DNA from: JBAYDV01 sp041672845
Lineage (GTDB): Bacteria; Bacteroidota; Bacteroidia; Bacteroidales; UBA932
NCBI GenBank assembly: GCA_041672845.1
Contig: JBAYYV010000001.1
Span: 248,001 to 312,000, forward strand
DNA length: 64,000 nt
Direction of reading: 5' to 3'
The position numbers and the translations under genes are program-made. The notes under the pieces are model-generated. The model saw nothing but the letters and a program-made list of their open reading frames with translations. It made no database searches and was not told where the DNA came from. Below are positions 16,727-26,554 of this stretch, piece after piece. Every line of letters starts with the position of its first letter. Positions within the stretch are counted from its first letter, which is position 1.

Positions 16727-16918
16727 ATGAAAACAAAAGTAGATAAAGAATTATGTATCGGTTGTGGACTATGTGAAGGTGTTTGTCCTAATATTTATGA
16801 GATGGATGATGACGGTAAATCTCAAGTGAAAATCAATCCTGTACCTGCTGAATTTAAAGATTGTGCACTTGAGGCAGAAGAAGGTTGCCCCGTTGATGCA
16901 ATATCTCATGAAGATTAA
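16727..16918 (+). CDS. Single-cluster [4Fe-4S] ferredoxin
   Basis: A 63-residue electron carrier. Cysteines 10, 13 and 16 (CIGCGLC) plus C54 followed by proline (CPVDAI) are the usual four ligands of one [4Fe-4S] cluster. Two extra cysteines, C20 and C46, are placed as in mono-cluster ferredoxins with a disulphide. The acidic surface (MDDDGK) is typical. Length is normal for the family. The next gene starts 10 bp downstream and probably shares the transcript. Redox partner unknown. Confidence 0.9.
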   Translation: MKTKVDKELCIGCGLCEGVCPNIYEMDDDGKSQVKINPVPAEFKDCALEAEEGCPVDAISHED

Positions 16919-16928
16919 ATTTAATATT

Positions 16929-17618
16929 ATGGGAAATATAGATTTTAAAAATAAAGAAAGTTTCATAGAATTCGATGTAAGACAATTAAAAGGAAATTTT
17001 CTTTTAGCTATTCTTAAAAAAGCAAAAAGCCTTAAGGTAGGAGAGGGAATTAAAGTGATTCAAAATTTTGAACCTATTCCGCTTTATTCTACAATGGAAA
17101 ATATCGGGTTCGTATCAGAAACCGAAAAGTTAGCTGACAAAAGCTATGTTGTATATTTCTTTCGGACTGAAATTAAAGAATCAGATAATGTCGAACTTCC
17201 ATTGAAGCCGATAGTAATGCCACGTTATGCAGAAATTGATAAAACTATAGCAGATCTTACTGTTAATTTTTGGGATAATATATGGAATAAGAAAAATCCA
17301 GCGATTGAATTAAAAACCAAACTTTTACTTTCGATGACTAATGCGGTAGGGTCAGGTAGAATTAAGCAGGCTACTCGTGAACTTATAAAGTCATATTACC
17401 TTGGAACTAGTGTGGCTGAATTATCAGAGGTGTTTTCTTTAATTATCTGGAATCAGGGGATAGGTCATTTTTCTTCAGAATTAGCTCAGTCTGCATTGTT
17501 TAAAGCTTTTATCACGATTAAAAAGGCTGAGAAGAAAGGAATGTCTAAAAAAGAAATAATGGCAGTATTAAGTGAAACTTTTGGAGAAAAAAATCCGGAA
17601 ACCGGGTTTAATAAATAG
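16929..17618 (+). CDS. DUF2249 domain fused to an AhpD/carboxymuconolactone-decarboxylase-like domain
   Basis: A 229-residue protein read from ATG 16929; an upstream in-frame start at 16863 would overlap the ferredoxin and is rejected. The N-terminal ~75 residues (FDVRQLKGNF...VIQNFEPIPLYS) match DUF2249, a SirA/TusA-related fold. The C-terminal ~140 residues are helical and resemble carboxymuconolactone decarboxylase/AhpD-like proteins, but I see no CxxC redox pair, so peroxidase-partner activity is doubtful. It lies directly behind a ferredoxin, suggesting a redox or metal-stress role; substrate unknown. Confidence 0.6.
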   Translation: MGNIDFKNKESFIEFDVRQLKGNFLLAILKKAKSLKVGEGIKVIQNFEPIPLYSTMENIGFVSETEKLADKSYVVYFFRTEIKESDNVELPLKPIVMPRYAEIDKTIADLTVNFWDNIWNKKNPAIELKTKLLLSMTNAVGSGRIKQATRELIKSYYLGTSVAELSEVFSLIIWNQGIGHFSSELAQSALFKAFITIKKAEKKGMSKKEIMAVLSETFGEKNPETGFNK

Positions 17619-17758
17619 AAGCGGTAATAGTGTTGGTTTGTGTGTATTCTGTTTTTTTTAGGCTTTATATATCGGAATATTAAATAATTAAACTTATCTT
17701 TCCTTCAAATGGGGAATTCTCTGTTGTTGTTTAAAATTTTACCTAAAGAAGAAAACCA

Positions 17759-20530
17759 ATGAAAAAAAGCAAAAAAATACTCATCATTATAGCCTCTGTC
17801 TTAGCGGCTTTATATTTATTGAATCTGTTCTTGAATTACTATGGCGATTGGCTTTGGTTTAATAATCTGAATTTTGGATCGGTATTTAATACCATGCTTA
17901 TTACCAAAATCGTAATTTTTACTTTGTTCTTTCTGCTTTTCGTCTTGTATTTTAGGCTCAATATTCGAACTGCTAACAAAAGAGGAGCTTCTACAAGGGG
18001 AGAATTCATTCTTCCAGATGACGATTTAAGACAGCCTATTTTAAGTGTTTATAAGGGAAAGACTATCTTTTGGATTTGGACTGTATTGACTGTGTTTATT
18101 GGTGTTATTATGGGTGTGAATGCTCTTGGGCACTGGAACGATTTTTTGCAGTTTATACATGCTTCTTCTTTTAGTATTCAGGAACCTATTTTTGGTAAGG
18201 ATGCTGGATTTTATGTATTTAAACTTCCGGTATACCAGTTTATCACTAGTTGGTACATTTCTATGGTGGTAGTGACTTTCATCGCCGTTATATTTTCGTA
18301 TTATCTCGATAATGCTTTTTCATCTACCCAGAGAGGTTTCCATATTTCCAAATCTGTAAGAAGACATTTGTTTATTCAGTTAGGATTCTTCTTAATAGGT
18401 GTTTCAGCTTTATATCTCTTGAAACTTTATAATATTTTATATTCTTCACATGGAGCTGCTTACGGACCTTCCTATATGGATGTACATGCTCAAATTCCTG
18501 CTTATTGGATCATTTTTGTTCTAAGTATTGGCATAGCCTTAGTTTTATTTCTATCTCCGATTTTCAGGAAAAAGAAAATTATTTTGTATGCCTCTGGAGT
18601 ATGGTTCTTGGTATTAATTTGTTTAGTGTGGATTTACCCTACGGTAATTGAACAATTCGTAGTTAAACCTAATGAACTGGTAAAAGAAACACCTTATATT
18701 CTGAATAATATAAAATTAACGAGGGAAGCTTATGGCTTAAATAAAATTAAATCTGAACCTTTTCCTGTAGACGAAACGCTTACATATAAAGACATTCAGA
18801 AAAATCAACTTACTATCGATAATATACGGTTATGGGATCGTAGGCCTTTGAAACAAACCTATAAGCAATTACAGGAAATTCGTCTGTATTATAATTTTAA
18901 TAGTGTACAGATAGATCGTTATCATTTCGATAATTATACAGAAGTAGCGCTGGCAGCTAGAGAATTGCCAGTTTCGCAAATACCTGCTCGTGCAAAAACT
19001 TGGGTTAACGAACATCTTATTTTTACACACGGTTATGGTATAGTTATGAACCCAGTTAATGAGATATTGCCTAATGGAATGCCTAATTTAATAGTTCAGA
19101 ACATTCCTCCGACAGCTACAGTTCCCCTTAATTTAAAACAAATGGGTATTTATTATGGAGAAGAATCTAATCAGTTTGTGCTGGTAAATACTACAGCTAA
19201 AGAGTTTGATTATCCTAAGGGGGATGATAATGTTTATACAAGTTATTCAGGCCAAGGCGGTGTTCGTATTTCCAATTTGTTTAAACGCATCGTTTATGCT
19301 TGGAAATTTTCTGATATAAAGATTCTTTTTACCGGTTATTTGACTAATCAGAGTCGTATCATGTTTAATCGTAATATTACTCAGCGTGATAAAATTATAG
19401 CTCCTTTTCTTTCATACGATAGTCAGCCTTATTTAGTAGTGGGAGAAGATGGACAGCTGTATTGGATTCATGATGCCTATACTACTAGTAATATGTTTCC
19501 TTATTCTGAGCCTATTTCTTTAGGTTACGGGAAGGGAAGTATTAATTACATTAATAACTCTGTTAAGGTGGTCACCAATGCTTATAACGGAGATGTTTCC
19601 TATTATGTGATTAATCCTGAAGATCCTATTATTCAAACCTTAAAAAAGATATATCCCAAACTTTTCAAACCATTCAGCGATATGCCTGAATTTTTGAAAG
19701 CACATATTCGTTATCCTACTGATTTGTTTAATATACAAACCCAAATGTATTGTATTTATCACATGACTGATGCCAATGTGTTTTATAATCAAGAAGACTA
19801 TTGGGCAGCTCCTAATGAAAACTATGATAACGGAACGCAAAGAATGTTCCCTTATTACATTATTATGCGTTTGCCAGGAACTCAAGAAGAAGAATATATT
19901 CTTATGCTACCGCTTACACCTTCTAAGAAAGATAATATGATAGCATGGATTTGTGCTCGTTGCGATACACCTAATTATGGTGATTTGATAGTCTATTCGC
20001 TTCCTAAGGATAAGCTGATATATGGGCCAATGCAGGTCGAAGCTAGAATTAATCAGCAGCCAGATATTTCTTCTGAACTTACCCTTTGGGGACAGCAAGG
20101 ATCTAAGGTTTTTAAAGGAAATCAGTTAGTCATTCCGATAAAAAATTCTTTCCTTTATGTAGAACCTGTTTATCTACAGTCAGAACAGGGACAAATTCCT
20201 GAATTAAAAAGAGTTATTGTCGCCTATAATGATAAGATAGAGATGAAAGCCACACTAGAAGAATCACTTCTTGCGATTTTTAACAGTTCCGGGTTGCAGG
20301 GAGAAGTGCCTATTTCACAAGTAAAAGATATAAAAAATATTATTATGACTTCGCTTTCAGTTAAAGCTCAGAAAGCACTTAATCATTACAATAAAGCCAC
20401 AGAATATTTAAAACAAAATAATTGGGCTGGTTATGGTAAAGAACTTCAGAAAATGAAAGCTGTTTTATCTGAAATGAGTACAGAGAATACCACAAGCCCA
20501 GAAAAAAATCATAAACTATTATTAAAATAA
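17759..20530 (+). CDS. UPF0182 family integral membrane protein
   Basis: A 923-residue protein of the COG1615/UPF0182 family. The N-terminal ~300 residues contain about seven membrane helices (first at ~8-26, with others near 45-65, 100-120, 165-185, 210-230, 250-270 and 275-295). A large extracytoplasmic domain follows, with conserved-looking segments such as NLKQMGIYYGE and YDSQPYLVVGEDGQLYWI. Length is normal. The biochemical role of the family is not established. It stands ~140 bp after the DUF2249 gene and 8 bp before osmC, so it may be co-transcribed with osmC and the aldolase. Confidence 0.9.
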   Translation: MKKSKKILIIIASVLAALYLLNLFLNYYGDWLWFNNLNFGSVFNTMLITKIVIFTLFFLLFVLYFRLNIRTANKRGASTRGEFILPDDDLRQPILSVYKGKTIFWIWTVLTVFIGVIMGVNALGHWNDFLQFIHASSFSIQEPIFGKDAGFYVFKLPVYQFITSWYISMVVVTFIAVIFSYYLDNAFSSTQRGFHISKSVRRHLFIQLGFFLIGVSALYLLKLYNILYSSHGAAYGPSYMDVHAQIPAYWIIFVLSIGIALVLFLSPIFRKKKIILYASGVWFLVLICLVWIYPTVIEQFVVKPNELVKETPYILNNIKLTREAYGLNKIKSEPFPVDETLTYKDIQKNQLTIDNIRLWDRRPLKQTYKQLQEIRLYYNFNSVQIDRYHFDNYTEVALAARELPVSQIPARAKTWVNEHLIFTHGYGIVMNPVNEILPNGMPNLIVQNIPPTATVPLNLKQMGIYYGEESNQFVLVNTTAKEFDYPKGDDNVYTSYSGQGGVRISNLFKRIVYAWKFSDIKILFTGYLTNQSRIMFNRNITQRDKIIAPFLSYDSQPYLVVGEDGQLYWIHDAYTTSNMFPYSEPISLGYGKGSINYINNSVKVVTNAYNGDVSYYVINPEDPIIQTLKKIYPKLFKPFSDMPEFLKAHIRYPTDLFNIQTQMYCIYHMTDANVFYNQEDYWAAPNENYDNGTQRMFPYYIIMRLPGTQEEEYILMLPLTPSKKDNMIAWICARCDTPNYGDLIVYSLPKDKLIYGPMQVEARINQQPDISSELTLWGQQGSKVFKGNQLVIPIKNSFLYVEPVYLQSEQGQIPELKRVIVAYNDKIEMKATLEESLLAIFNSSGLQGEVPISQVKDIKNIIMTSLSVKAQKALNHYNKATEYLKQNNWAGYGKELQKMKAVLSEMSTENTTSPEKNHKLLLK

Positions 20531-20538
20531 AAAATATT

Positions 20539-20958
20539 ATGAAACGATTTGCTACAGCCAATTGGCAAGGGACAGGTAAAGAAGGTAAAGGAAATCTTAC
20601 CAGCCAAAGTACAGTATTAAATAAAACTCAATACAGTTATAAAAGCCGTTTTTTAGATGGTATTGGAACAAATCCGGAAGAATTGATTGCAGCAGCGCAT
20701 GCTGGTTGCTTTACCATGAAATTAAGTTTTTTATTGACTGAAGCGGGTTTCCCTCCTGAAAATATTGATACTCGATGCGATATTACCTTAGATGCAGTAA
20801 AAGGTGAAATTTCTCTTTCTCATTTAACTGTAAATGCTAAAGTACCGGGTATAAAAAAAGAAAAGTTTGATGAGGCGGTGGCCAATGCTAAGGAAAGCTG
20901 CCCTGTATCAATGCTTTTAAATGCAACTATTACTTATGAGGCCACATTAAATTATTAG
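20539..20958 (+). CDS. osmC: OsmC-type organic hydroperoxide reductase
   Basis: A 139-residue OsmC/Ohr-fold peroxidase. The two catalytic cysteines are seen in AHAGCF (~C58) and ESCPVS (~C116), the arrangement used to reduce organic hydroperoxides via a disulphide. The N-terminal segment WQGTGKEGKG and NPEELIAAAHAGCF are typical of the OsmC subgroup. It is soluble and complete in length. It lies 8 bp after the UPF0182 gene and 2 bp before the aldolase, so the three are probably co-expressed. Confidence 0.92.
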   Translation: MKRFATANWQGTGKEGKGNLTSQSTVLNKTQYSYKSRFLDGIGTNPEELIAAAHAGCFTMKLSFLLTEAGFPPENIDTRCDITLDAVKGEISLSHLTVNAKVPGIKKEKFDEAVANAKESCPVSMLLNATITYEATLNY

Positions 20959-20960
20959 TC

Positions 20961-21977
20961 ATGAATAAAATTAAACTTATAAAAACAGCACAGGCTCTGG
21001 TTGCTAACGATAAGGGCATCTTAGCCATGGACGAAAGTGCTCCTACTATTAAAAAACGATTTAATCAGTACGATATTCCTCAAACAGAAGAATCCCGCCG
21101 ATCATATCGCGAACTGATAATAACTACTCCAAATCTAGGTAATTATATTAGTGGTGTAATCCTTTTTGACGAAACAATACGTCAAAAACAGAAGGATGGA
21201 ACTTCATTCGTGAAAGTCATTACAGATGCAGGAATCATACCCGGCATTAAAGTCGATAAAGGAGCCAAAGCTATGGCAGGACATCCTGGAGAGAAAATTA
21301 CCGAAGGATTAGATGGATTACGTGATCGATTAACTGAATATGCCCAAATGGGTGCCCGTTTTGCTAAATGGCGCGCAGTAATTACTATTGGTGACGGAAT
21401 TCCAAGCAATGGTTGTATAGAAGCCAACGCTGATGCACTTGCTCGTTATGCTGCCTTATGTCAGGAAGCTGATTTAGTTCCGATTGTCGAACCAGAAGTA
21501 CTCATGGATGGTAGTCATTCTATGGAACATTGTTTCAATGTAACTGAAAAAGTTCTTAGAATAGTTTTTAAACATCTATACGATCAAGGTGTAATATTGG
21601 AAGGAATGCTATTGAAACCTAATATGGTGCTTCCAGGTATGACATGCGCTAAACAGGAAACGGTAAACGAAGTAGCTGATTCTACTGTAAGATGTCTTAT
21701 GCATGCAGTTCCTGCAGCTGTTCCTGGAATTATGTTCTTATCTGGCGGACAAACCTGCGAACTAGCATCAGCTCGATTAAATGCTATGAATGAACGATTC
21801 AAAGGAAAATTGCCATGGGGACTATCATTTTCTTACGGACGTGCCATTCAGCAGCCTGCCCTCAAGATTTGGAAAGGCGAAGAATCTAATTTACAGAAAG
21901 CACAGCTATCATTATTGCTTCGTTCTAAACTCAATCGAGATGCACGCCGTGGCGAATACCATAAGGAAATGGAATAA
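20961..21977 (+). CDS. Class I fructose-bisphosphate aldolase
   Basis: A 338-residue glycolytic/gluconeogenic enzyme that splits fructose-1,6-bisphosphate into two triose phosphates. It belongs to the metal-independent, Schiff-base class: KGILAMDES near residues 18-26, the lysine in MLLKPNMVLPG (~220) expected to form the imine, and FLSGGQ near 262. Length matches short bacterial members of the animal/plant-type family. It starts 2 bp after osmC, and the histidine kinase follows after 2 bp, giving a tight cluster whose shared regulation is likely. Confidence 0.93.
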   Translation: MNKIKLIKTAQALVANDKGILAMDESAPTIKKRFNQYDIPQTEESRRSYRELIITTPNLGNYISGVILFDETIRQKQKDGTSFVKVITDAGIIPGIKVDKGAKAMAGHPGEKITEGLDGLRDRLTEYAQMGARFAKWRAVITIGDGIPSNGCIEANADALARYAALCQEADLVPIVEPEVLMDGSHSMEHCFNVTEKVLRIVFKHLYDQGVILEGMLLKPNMVLPGMTCAKQETVNEVADSTVRCLMHAVPAAVPGIMFLSGGQTCELASARLNAMNERFKGKLPWGLSFSYGRAIQQPALKIWKGEESNLQKAQLSLLLRSKLNRDARRGEYHKEME

Positions 21978-21979
21978 TT

Positions 21980-23977
21980 ATGAAATATGATACTAAATTA
22001 GCACTTCGGATTTTTATAATAGGAACTATTATCCTATCTATTGGCTTGTATGCTACTTATAGATATACTTATTCTACTATTATACAAGAGGAATTGAGCA
22101 ATACAGCATTGATTACTAATCAAGTATCTGTTAATTTCGGACAACAACTTAGAGAAAAAATAAAAACTAATCAGACACTTTCTATTGCACCTGTTTTGAT
22201 AAATGCATTAAAAACTAGCAACGGTGCACTTAGTAAGTTTTCTGAAAAAGAAAGAAATGAAGTAATCTACCATCTAAATGAAAAATGGAAATTCATTAAA
22301 GATGAAAACAATTCATTTATTCTTAAGTACACAGACAATAAAGCAGCACAATTCTTAAAAGCACAGCAACATAACCTTAAAGGAGAATATGGCGAAATTT
22401 TCCTTACAAATAAATATGGTGCATTGGTAGCTTCTACTTCTAAACTTACCACTTTAGCTCACGCTCATAAATATTGGTGGCAGGGAGCTTATAATAATGG
22501 ATTAGGAACAGTGTTTATCGATGATCGTGGTTATGATGATAGTGTGGATGGCTATGTATTAGGTTTGGTTATTCCGATAAAAGAAGATGACCAAATAATA
22601 GGTATGTTAAAAGTGAACCTTAATATACTGGGTGTAATAAGTGAAATGATTTTAAGTACGCAGAATGATGATGCTGGAGATTTAAAACTTATTCGAAGTG
22701 GTGGTGAAATTATTTGTGAAGAAGGGATGGATCCTTTGACCACTCGAATATCTGATTTATTATATCAAAAATTAAAATTCAGTAATGAGCATTCTTTCCT
22801 ATTTAATGACTCAGATAAAAAATGGATGATAGGAAAGTCAGAAATAGCAATAACATCAAAAGATGCCAAATGTTGTATTTTTGGGGGTTCATTTGAATCC
22901 AAAGATCATCAAAAGGGTAACTCAGGAGAATCTTGGTTTATAATAAATTACCGAGAGATTGATAACATTATTAAACCCCTTAATGACTCTCTTTCTATTC
23001 TTTTATCTATTAGTCTTTTGCTTCTAATTATTTTAGCTTTTACTGCATATATATTCGGTAAAACCACTATCAAACCACTAAAGGAAATAATAGATCAAAG
23101 TAAGAAGATAGGCCAGTCTGATTTTAGTGGACGAGTAGTAGTTACACGAACAGATGAAATCGGACTTTTAGGAAAATCCTTCAATAATATGGCAAAAGTA
23201 CTTGAAAAAACTACTACATCCATAAAGAAACTTGAATTATCGGAACATAAAATATTACAGCAAAACGAAGAGCTACAGAGATTAAACGCTACCAAAGACA
23301 AAATATTTTCAATAATTGCACATGATTTACGAAGTCCGTTTAATACTATATTGGGTTTTTCGAAACTATTAATTGAAAACTTAAATAATTATAAAGCTGC
23401 AGAGACTGAGAAAGTTTTAGGCATTATAAATGTATCAGCTAAAAATACGCTTACTTTACTTGATAACTTATTAGACTGGGCAAAATCACAGACTGGACAA
23501 GTTAAATTCGAACCAGAAAAAGTGGTTTTATCTTCTATAATTCATGAAATATTTGGACTTTTAAATCCAAGTGCTAAAAGTAAAAATATATCACTAGAGT
23601 ACATTCCATCACATGAAATAGAAGTTCTTGCTGACCTAAATATGATTAAAACGATTTTAAGAAATCTTATTTCCAACGCTATAAAATTCACTAATTCAGA
23701 TGGCCAAATAAGTGTTCACACATTACAGAAAGACAATTTTATTGAAATCACAGTTTCTGATACTGGAGTAGGGATGAATGAAAAAACCCGAAATAATTTA
23801 TTCAAGTTAGAAACCAATGAATCCACTATAGGAACAGCCAACGAAAAAGGTTCAGGATTAGGCTTAATACTTTGCAAGGAATTTGTAGAAAAACAAGGCG
23901 GAAAAATTTGGGTAGAAAGTGAAGAAGGAAAAGGTAGTGATTTTAAATTCACATTACCTTTGAATAAATCAAAATAA
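21980..23977 (+). CDS. Membrane sensor histidine kinase with Cache-like sensor and HAMP
   Basis: A 665-residue kinase. A membrane helix at ~8-28 and another at ~334-358 bracket a ~300-residue periplasmic sensor containing a Cache-like segment (LTNKYGALVAST). HAMP follows (~360-410), then HisKA with the phosphoacceptor in FSIIAHDLRSPFN (H~447) and an HATPase domain with NLISNAIKFT, DTGVGMNE and GSGLGLIL. No receiver or output domain is attached and no response regulator is adjacent. The kinase core is closely similar to that of the PAS kinase at 33604. Ligand unknown. Confidence 0.9.
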   Translation: MKYDTKLALRIFIIGTIILSIGLYATYRYTYSTIIQEELSNTALITNQVSVNFGQQLREKIKTNQTLSIAPVLINALKTSNGALSKFSEKERNEVIYHLNEKWKFIKDENNSFILKYTDNKAAQFLKAQQHNLKGEYGEIFLTNKYGALVASTSKLTTLAHAHKYWWQGAYNNGLGTVFIDDRGYDDSVDGYVLGLVIPIKEDDQIIGMLKVNLNILGVISEMILSTQNDDAGDLKLIRSGGEIICEEGMDPLTTRISDLLYQKLKFSNEHSFLFNDSDKKWMIGKSEIAITSKDAKCCIFGGSFESKDHQKGNSGESWFIINYREIDNIIKPLNDSLSILLSISLLLLIILAFTAYIFGKTTIKPLKEIIDQSKKIGQSDFSGRVVVTRTDEIGLLGKSFNNMAKVLEKTTTSIKKLELSEHKILQQNEELQRLNATKDKIFSIIAHDLRSPFNTILGFSKLLIENLNNYKAAETEKVLGIINVSAKNTLTLLDNLLDWAKSQTGQVKFEPEKVVLSSIIHEIFGLLNPSAKSKNISLEYIPSHEIEVLADLNMIKTILRNLISNAIKFTNSDGQISVHTLQKDNFIEITVSDTGVGMNEKTRNNLFKLETNESTIGTANEKGSGLGLILCKEFVEKQGGKIWVESEEGKGSDFKFTLPLNKSK

Positions 23978-23995
23978 TTTTGAAAAATTAAATGC

Positions 23996-24553
23996 CTATA
24001 TTATAATGTAAGCTCCGACTATTTCTCCCATAAACATAGTATGATAATCTTTATTGGAACCAGGGAAATCAGTTCCTTTATCTTGTGGATAAAATTTAGA
24101 TTTAAAATCTTCTGGTATAGATTCTTGATTTTGAAGCTGTGAATAAACTATTTTACATTCAAGTGTTAAGGGTAGCTCTTTAATACCTGGAACATTTATA
24201 TTATCACTTTCTACAAGTGTTAGACCTAAATCTTTTATTTTATCATGATCTTTACCGCTTTGGGTACCACAATATCCTAGAATCTTTCCTACATTTTCAT
24301 CCATAGGAATATTTACAGTAAATTCTTGGTTGGTTTCAAACATCTGATGAGTAAAGCGACCTGTTCTTATAAAAGCCGTGAAAAGAGGTTTGTTCCATTC
24401 AATTCCTAGCTGTCCCCATGAAATAGTCATACTATTAACTTTATCATTTACTTTAGTCGTTATTAGTACTCCCTTTTGTAATTTCTTAAGAATATGACTT
24501 GCATATTCAAATACATCTATTTTTTCTTTCATAACTTTTCTTTTTCCTTTCAT
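23996..24553 (-). CDS. Flavin reductase-like FMN-binding protein
   Basis: A 185-residue protein of the flavin reductase/flavoredoxin split-barrel family. TTKVNDKVNSMTISWGQLG near residue 33 and AFIRTGRFTHQM near 60 correspond to the FMN-binding segments. FTVNIPMD and the C-terminal GEIVGAYI are also typical. Two close starts exist (MKGKRKV and MKEKIDV); the second, 7 codons in, is equally plausible. It is convergent with the histidine kinase, 18 bp apart. Partner oxidoreductase unknown. Confidence 0.85.
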   Translation of the reverse strand: MKGKRKVMKEKIDVFEYASHILKKLQKGVLITTKVNDKVNSMTISWGQLGIEWNKPLFTAFIRTGRFTHQMFETNQEFTVNIPMDENVGKILGYCGTQSGKDHDKIKDLGLTLVESDNINVPGIKELPLTLECKIVYSQLQNQESIPEDFKSKFYPQDKGTDFPGSNKDYHTMFMGEIVGAYIII

Positions 24554-24655
24554 GATTATCCTTTTTTATTAATTCTAAGATAAGAACATTTTTAAATATA
24601 AGTGAAAAATTAATATATAATTTACATTCTGCCGTATTATGGCGTTATCGGTATT

Positions 24656-24663
24656 TACCTTTG
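24656..24663 (+). promoter_or_regulatory. Candidate -7 element TACCTTTG
   Basis: An exact TAnnTTTG match preceded by ggcgttatcggtatt, similar to the sequence before the element at 63949. With the terminator at 24783-24812 it could define a ~140-nt RNA, but no fold was recognised. Confidence 0.35.
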
Positions 24664-24782
24664 TTTTAAGATTAAATTTAATGTTTTAATAATATTTTTT
24701 AATTTTTTATAATATTTTTTATAATGTTGGGTAGATGTGTTTGTTAGATGTGTTTGTGTGTTATTATTTAATTAGTTAATTG

Positions 24783-24812
24783 AACCCCGTCAGATTTTAT
24801 TTTGTCGGGGTT
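24783..24812 (+). terminator. Intrinsic terminator-like hairpin
   Basis: aaccccg (24783-24789) pairs with cggggtt (24806-24812), followed by TATTGT. It is the strongest hairpin in the 550-bp gap between the flavin reductase and the fadL-like gene. Confidence 0.55.
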
Positions 24813-24815
24813 TAT

Positions 24816-24827
24816 TGTCGTTAGACA
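24816..24827. repeat. Dispersed palindromic repeat, copy 2 (TGTCGTTAGACA)
   Basis: Same TGTC-N4-GACA unit as at 16616, lying just after the terminator. Confidence 0.5.
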
Positions 24828-24955
24828 TTATTATAACTGCTATAAAAACGCTCTCCTGAAAGTAGAGACAAATCTGAATCCCCTCTGGCTGTGAGGGACT
24901 CTTAAAATGTATAAAATTCTTTGGTTAAATATCTCCAGTTTAAAATAAAAAAACT

Positions 24956-25040
24956 TACTTTTGTAAAGTATTGTATTATCAAATAGATGGTAATAAAAGT
25001 AATTAGATGGTAATAAAAGTAATAGAGGGTAATAAAAGTA
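24956..25040 (+). promoter_or_regulatory. Upstream region of the FadL-like gene: TACTTTTG and three direct repeats
   Basis: TACTTTTG at 24956-24963 matches TAnnTTTG, although no TTG at the ideal distance was found. Three copies of ggtaataaaagta follow at 24989, 25009 and 25028 (steps of 20 and 19 bp), close to two DNA turns apart, so they could bind a regulator or lie in the 5' leader of the gene at 25105. Confidence 0.4.
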
Positions 25041-25104
25041 TGATTAGAAATGTTATTTTCTTTTACAAAATATTATAATATAGAGAATTTTAATAAAAAC
25101 TATT

Positions 25105-26487
25105 ATGAAAAAAAAACAGTTACTACTCACATTAGCGTTATTATCAATTTTGAGTATTGATACGGCTTTTGCTCAAATGGATAATTTAGCAAATATGAGT
25201 TCAGAGTGGATTCGAATGAATAATCGTAATGCAGCTTTAGATGCTGCTGATATTGTGAATTATAATCCTGCAGGTTTAGTATTTCTAAAACCAGGATTTC
25301 ATTTTAATTTAAGTAATCAAACATTAATTCGTCAACCAAAACATACTTATAATTTTGGAGATGAATTGGGAGGAGAAAAATCTTTTAAGCAAGATGGAAT
25401 AGATGCATTTTTACCTATGTTTTATGCTACTTATGTAAAAGAAAATTGGGCTATAGGAACAGGTATTTATATTTCAGGAGGAGGAGCTTCTGTGAATTAT
25501 CCTGATGGATCCATATCTACAGATCTTATGACACAACAAATACTTTATACGACTGATGCCCCTGATCCTTTTCCAGCAGGCACACATCTTAATGATATAT
25601 ATGGTGCAAATCAACAATCTCTTAAAGCATCTTCGTATTACCTAACGGTACCGTTAAGTTTTTCTTATAAAATAAACGATATATTTTCAGTTTCTGCTGG
25701 TGTTAGATACATTAGAGGAATTAACAACACTAAAGCATCTTTAACTTTATTAAGTTCTCCTTTTGGTGCTCCAGATACCGATATAAATATTGATTACAAT
25801 GCTACAGCTAATGGATTTGGATATGTATTAGGTTTCAATGCTGCCTTATCTGAAAAATTAAATATTGCTGCTCACTACGAATCTAAAGTGAAATTGGATT
25901 TTGAAAATGATGTGAACGAAGATGGAACAGACTTGTTTACTGATGGAGCAAAAAACAGACGTGATCTTCCTGCTACACTTAACACTGGTATTTCATATAA
26001 AATTACAGATAAGTTAAGAACAGAAGTAAACTACAATTATTATTTTCAAACAAATGCTGATTGGGGTATAACACTATTTGATACACCTTACGAAGAAGAA
26101 ACCTCAAAACTTGCTGGTAACTGCTATACTTTAGGTGCAGGTTTTGCGTACGATATGAACGAAAAAGCACAAGTTAGTTTAGGCTGTTCATATACTCACT
26201 TTGGTTATGAAAATGATGAAAATAAAGAAATATACTATTCTAATTTGGGATGGTATGAAGCTTTAAAAAACACAAACTTAAATATCGGTTTCGGTGGATC
26301 TTACGAAGTGCTTAAAGATCTTAAACTAAATCTTGGTTTTGGTATAACTTTCTGGAAAGATTATAATATTAGTTCAGTCGGTGCTGAAGGACTAAAACCT
26401 TTTATTCCTACTACTATAGCAGATACTAATGTTAAATGTGAAGATCAAAGTTATGTCATAAGTATTGGAATAGACTATTATTTATAA
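25105..26487 (+). CDS. FadL/OmpP1-family outer-membrane transport protein
   Basis: A 460-residue outer-membrane beta-barrel for hydrophobic compounds. It has a clear signal peptide (cleavage near AFAQ, residue 24). The N-terminal hatch includes NNRNAALDAADIVNYNPAG, the NPAG motif typical of FadL/TodX proteins. Repeated amphipathic strands follow, ending in ISIGIDYYL with a terminal hydrophobic residue, as needed for barrel insertion. Length is normal. It is monocistronic: a terminator follows at 26515. Substrate, long-chain fatty acids or other hydrophobic molecules, cannot be told. Confidence 0.9.
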   Translation: MKKKQLLLTLALLSILSIDTAFAQMDNLANMSSEWIRMNNRNAALDAADIVNYNPAGLVFLKPGFHFNLSNQTLIRQPKHTYNFGDELGGEKSFKQDGIDAFLPMFYATYVKENWAIGTGIYISGGGASVNYPDGSISTDLMTQQILYTTDAPDPFPAGTHLNDIYGANQQSLKASSYYLTVPLSFSYKINDIFSVSAGVRYIRGINNTKASLTLLSSPFGAPDTDINIDYNATANGFGYVLGFNAALSEKLNIAAHYESKVKLDFENDVNEDGTDLFTDGAKNRRDLPATLNTGISYKITDKLRTEVNYNYYFQTNADWGITLFDTPYEEETSKLAGNCYTLGAGFAYDMNEKAQVSLGCSYTHFGYENDENKEIYYSNLGWYEALKNTNLNIGFGGSYEVLKDLKLNLGFGITFWKDYNISSVGAEGLKPFIPTTIADTNVKCEDQSYVISIGIDYYL

Positions 26488-26514
26488 ATATTGAAATTTA
26501 TAATATAGTAAAAA

Positions 26515-26543
26515 GAGGCTTTCTATTTCAGAAAGCCTCTTTT
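26515..26543 (+). terminator. Intrinsic terminator of the FadL-like gene
   Basis: gaggctttct (26515-26524) pairs perfectly with agaaagcctc (26530-26539), 5-nt loop, followed by TTTT. Confidence 0.85.
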
Positions 26544-26554
26544 GCATTTAATAT

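Noticed and set aside
16863..16928. Longer start for the DUF2249 protein
   Set aside because: It would overlap the ferredoxin coding region by ~55 bp in another frame; ATG 16929 gives the domain its normal N terminus.
24985..25040. CRISPR-like direct repeats
   Set aside because: Three 13-bp repeats at 19-20 bp steps with no spacer-length gaps and no cas genes; better seen as regulatory or simple tandem repeats.
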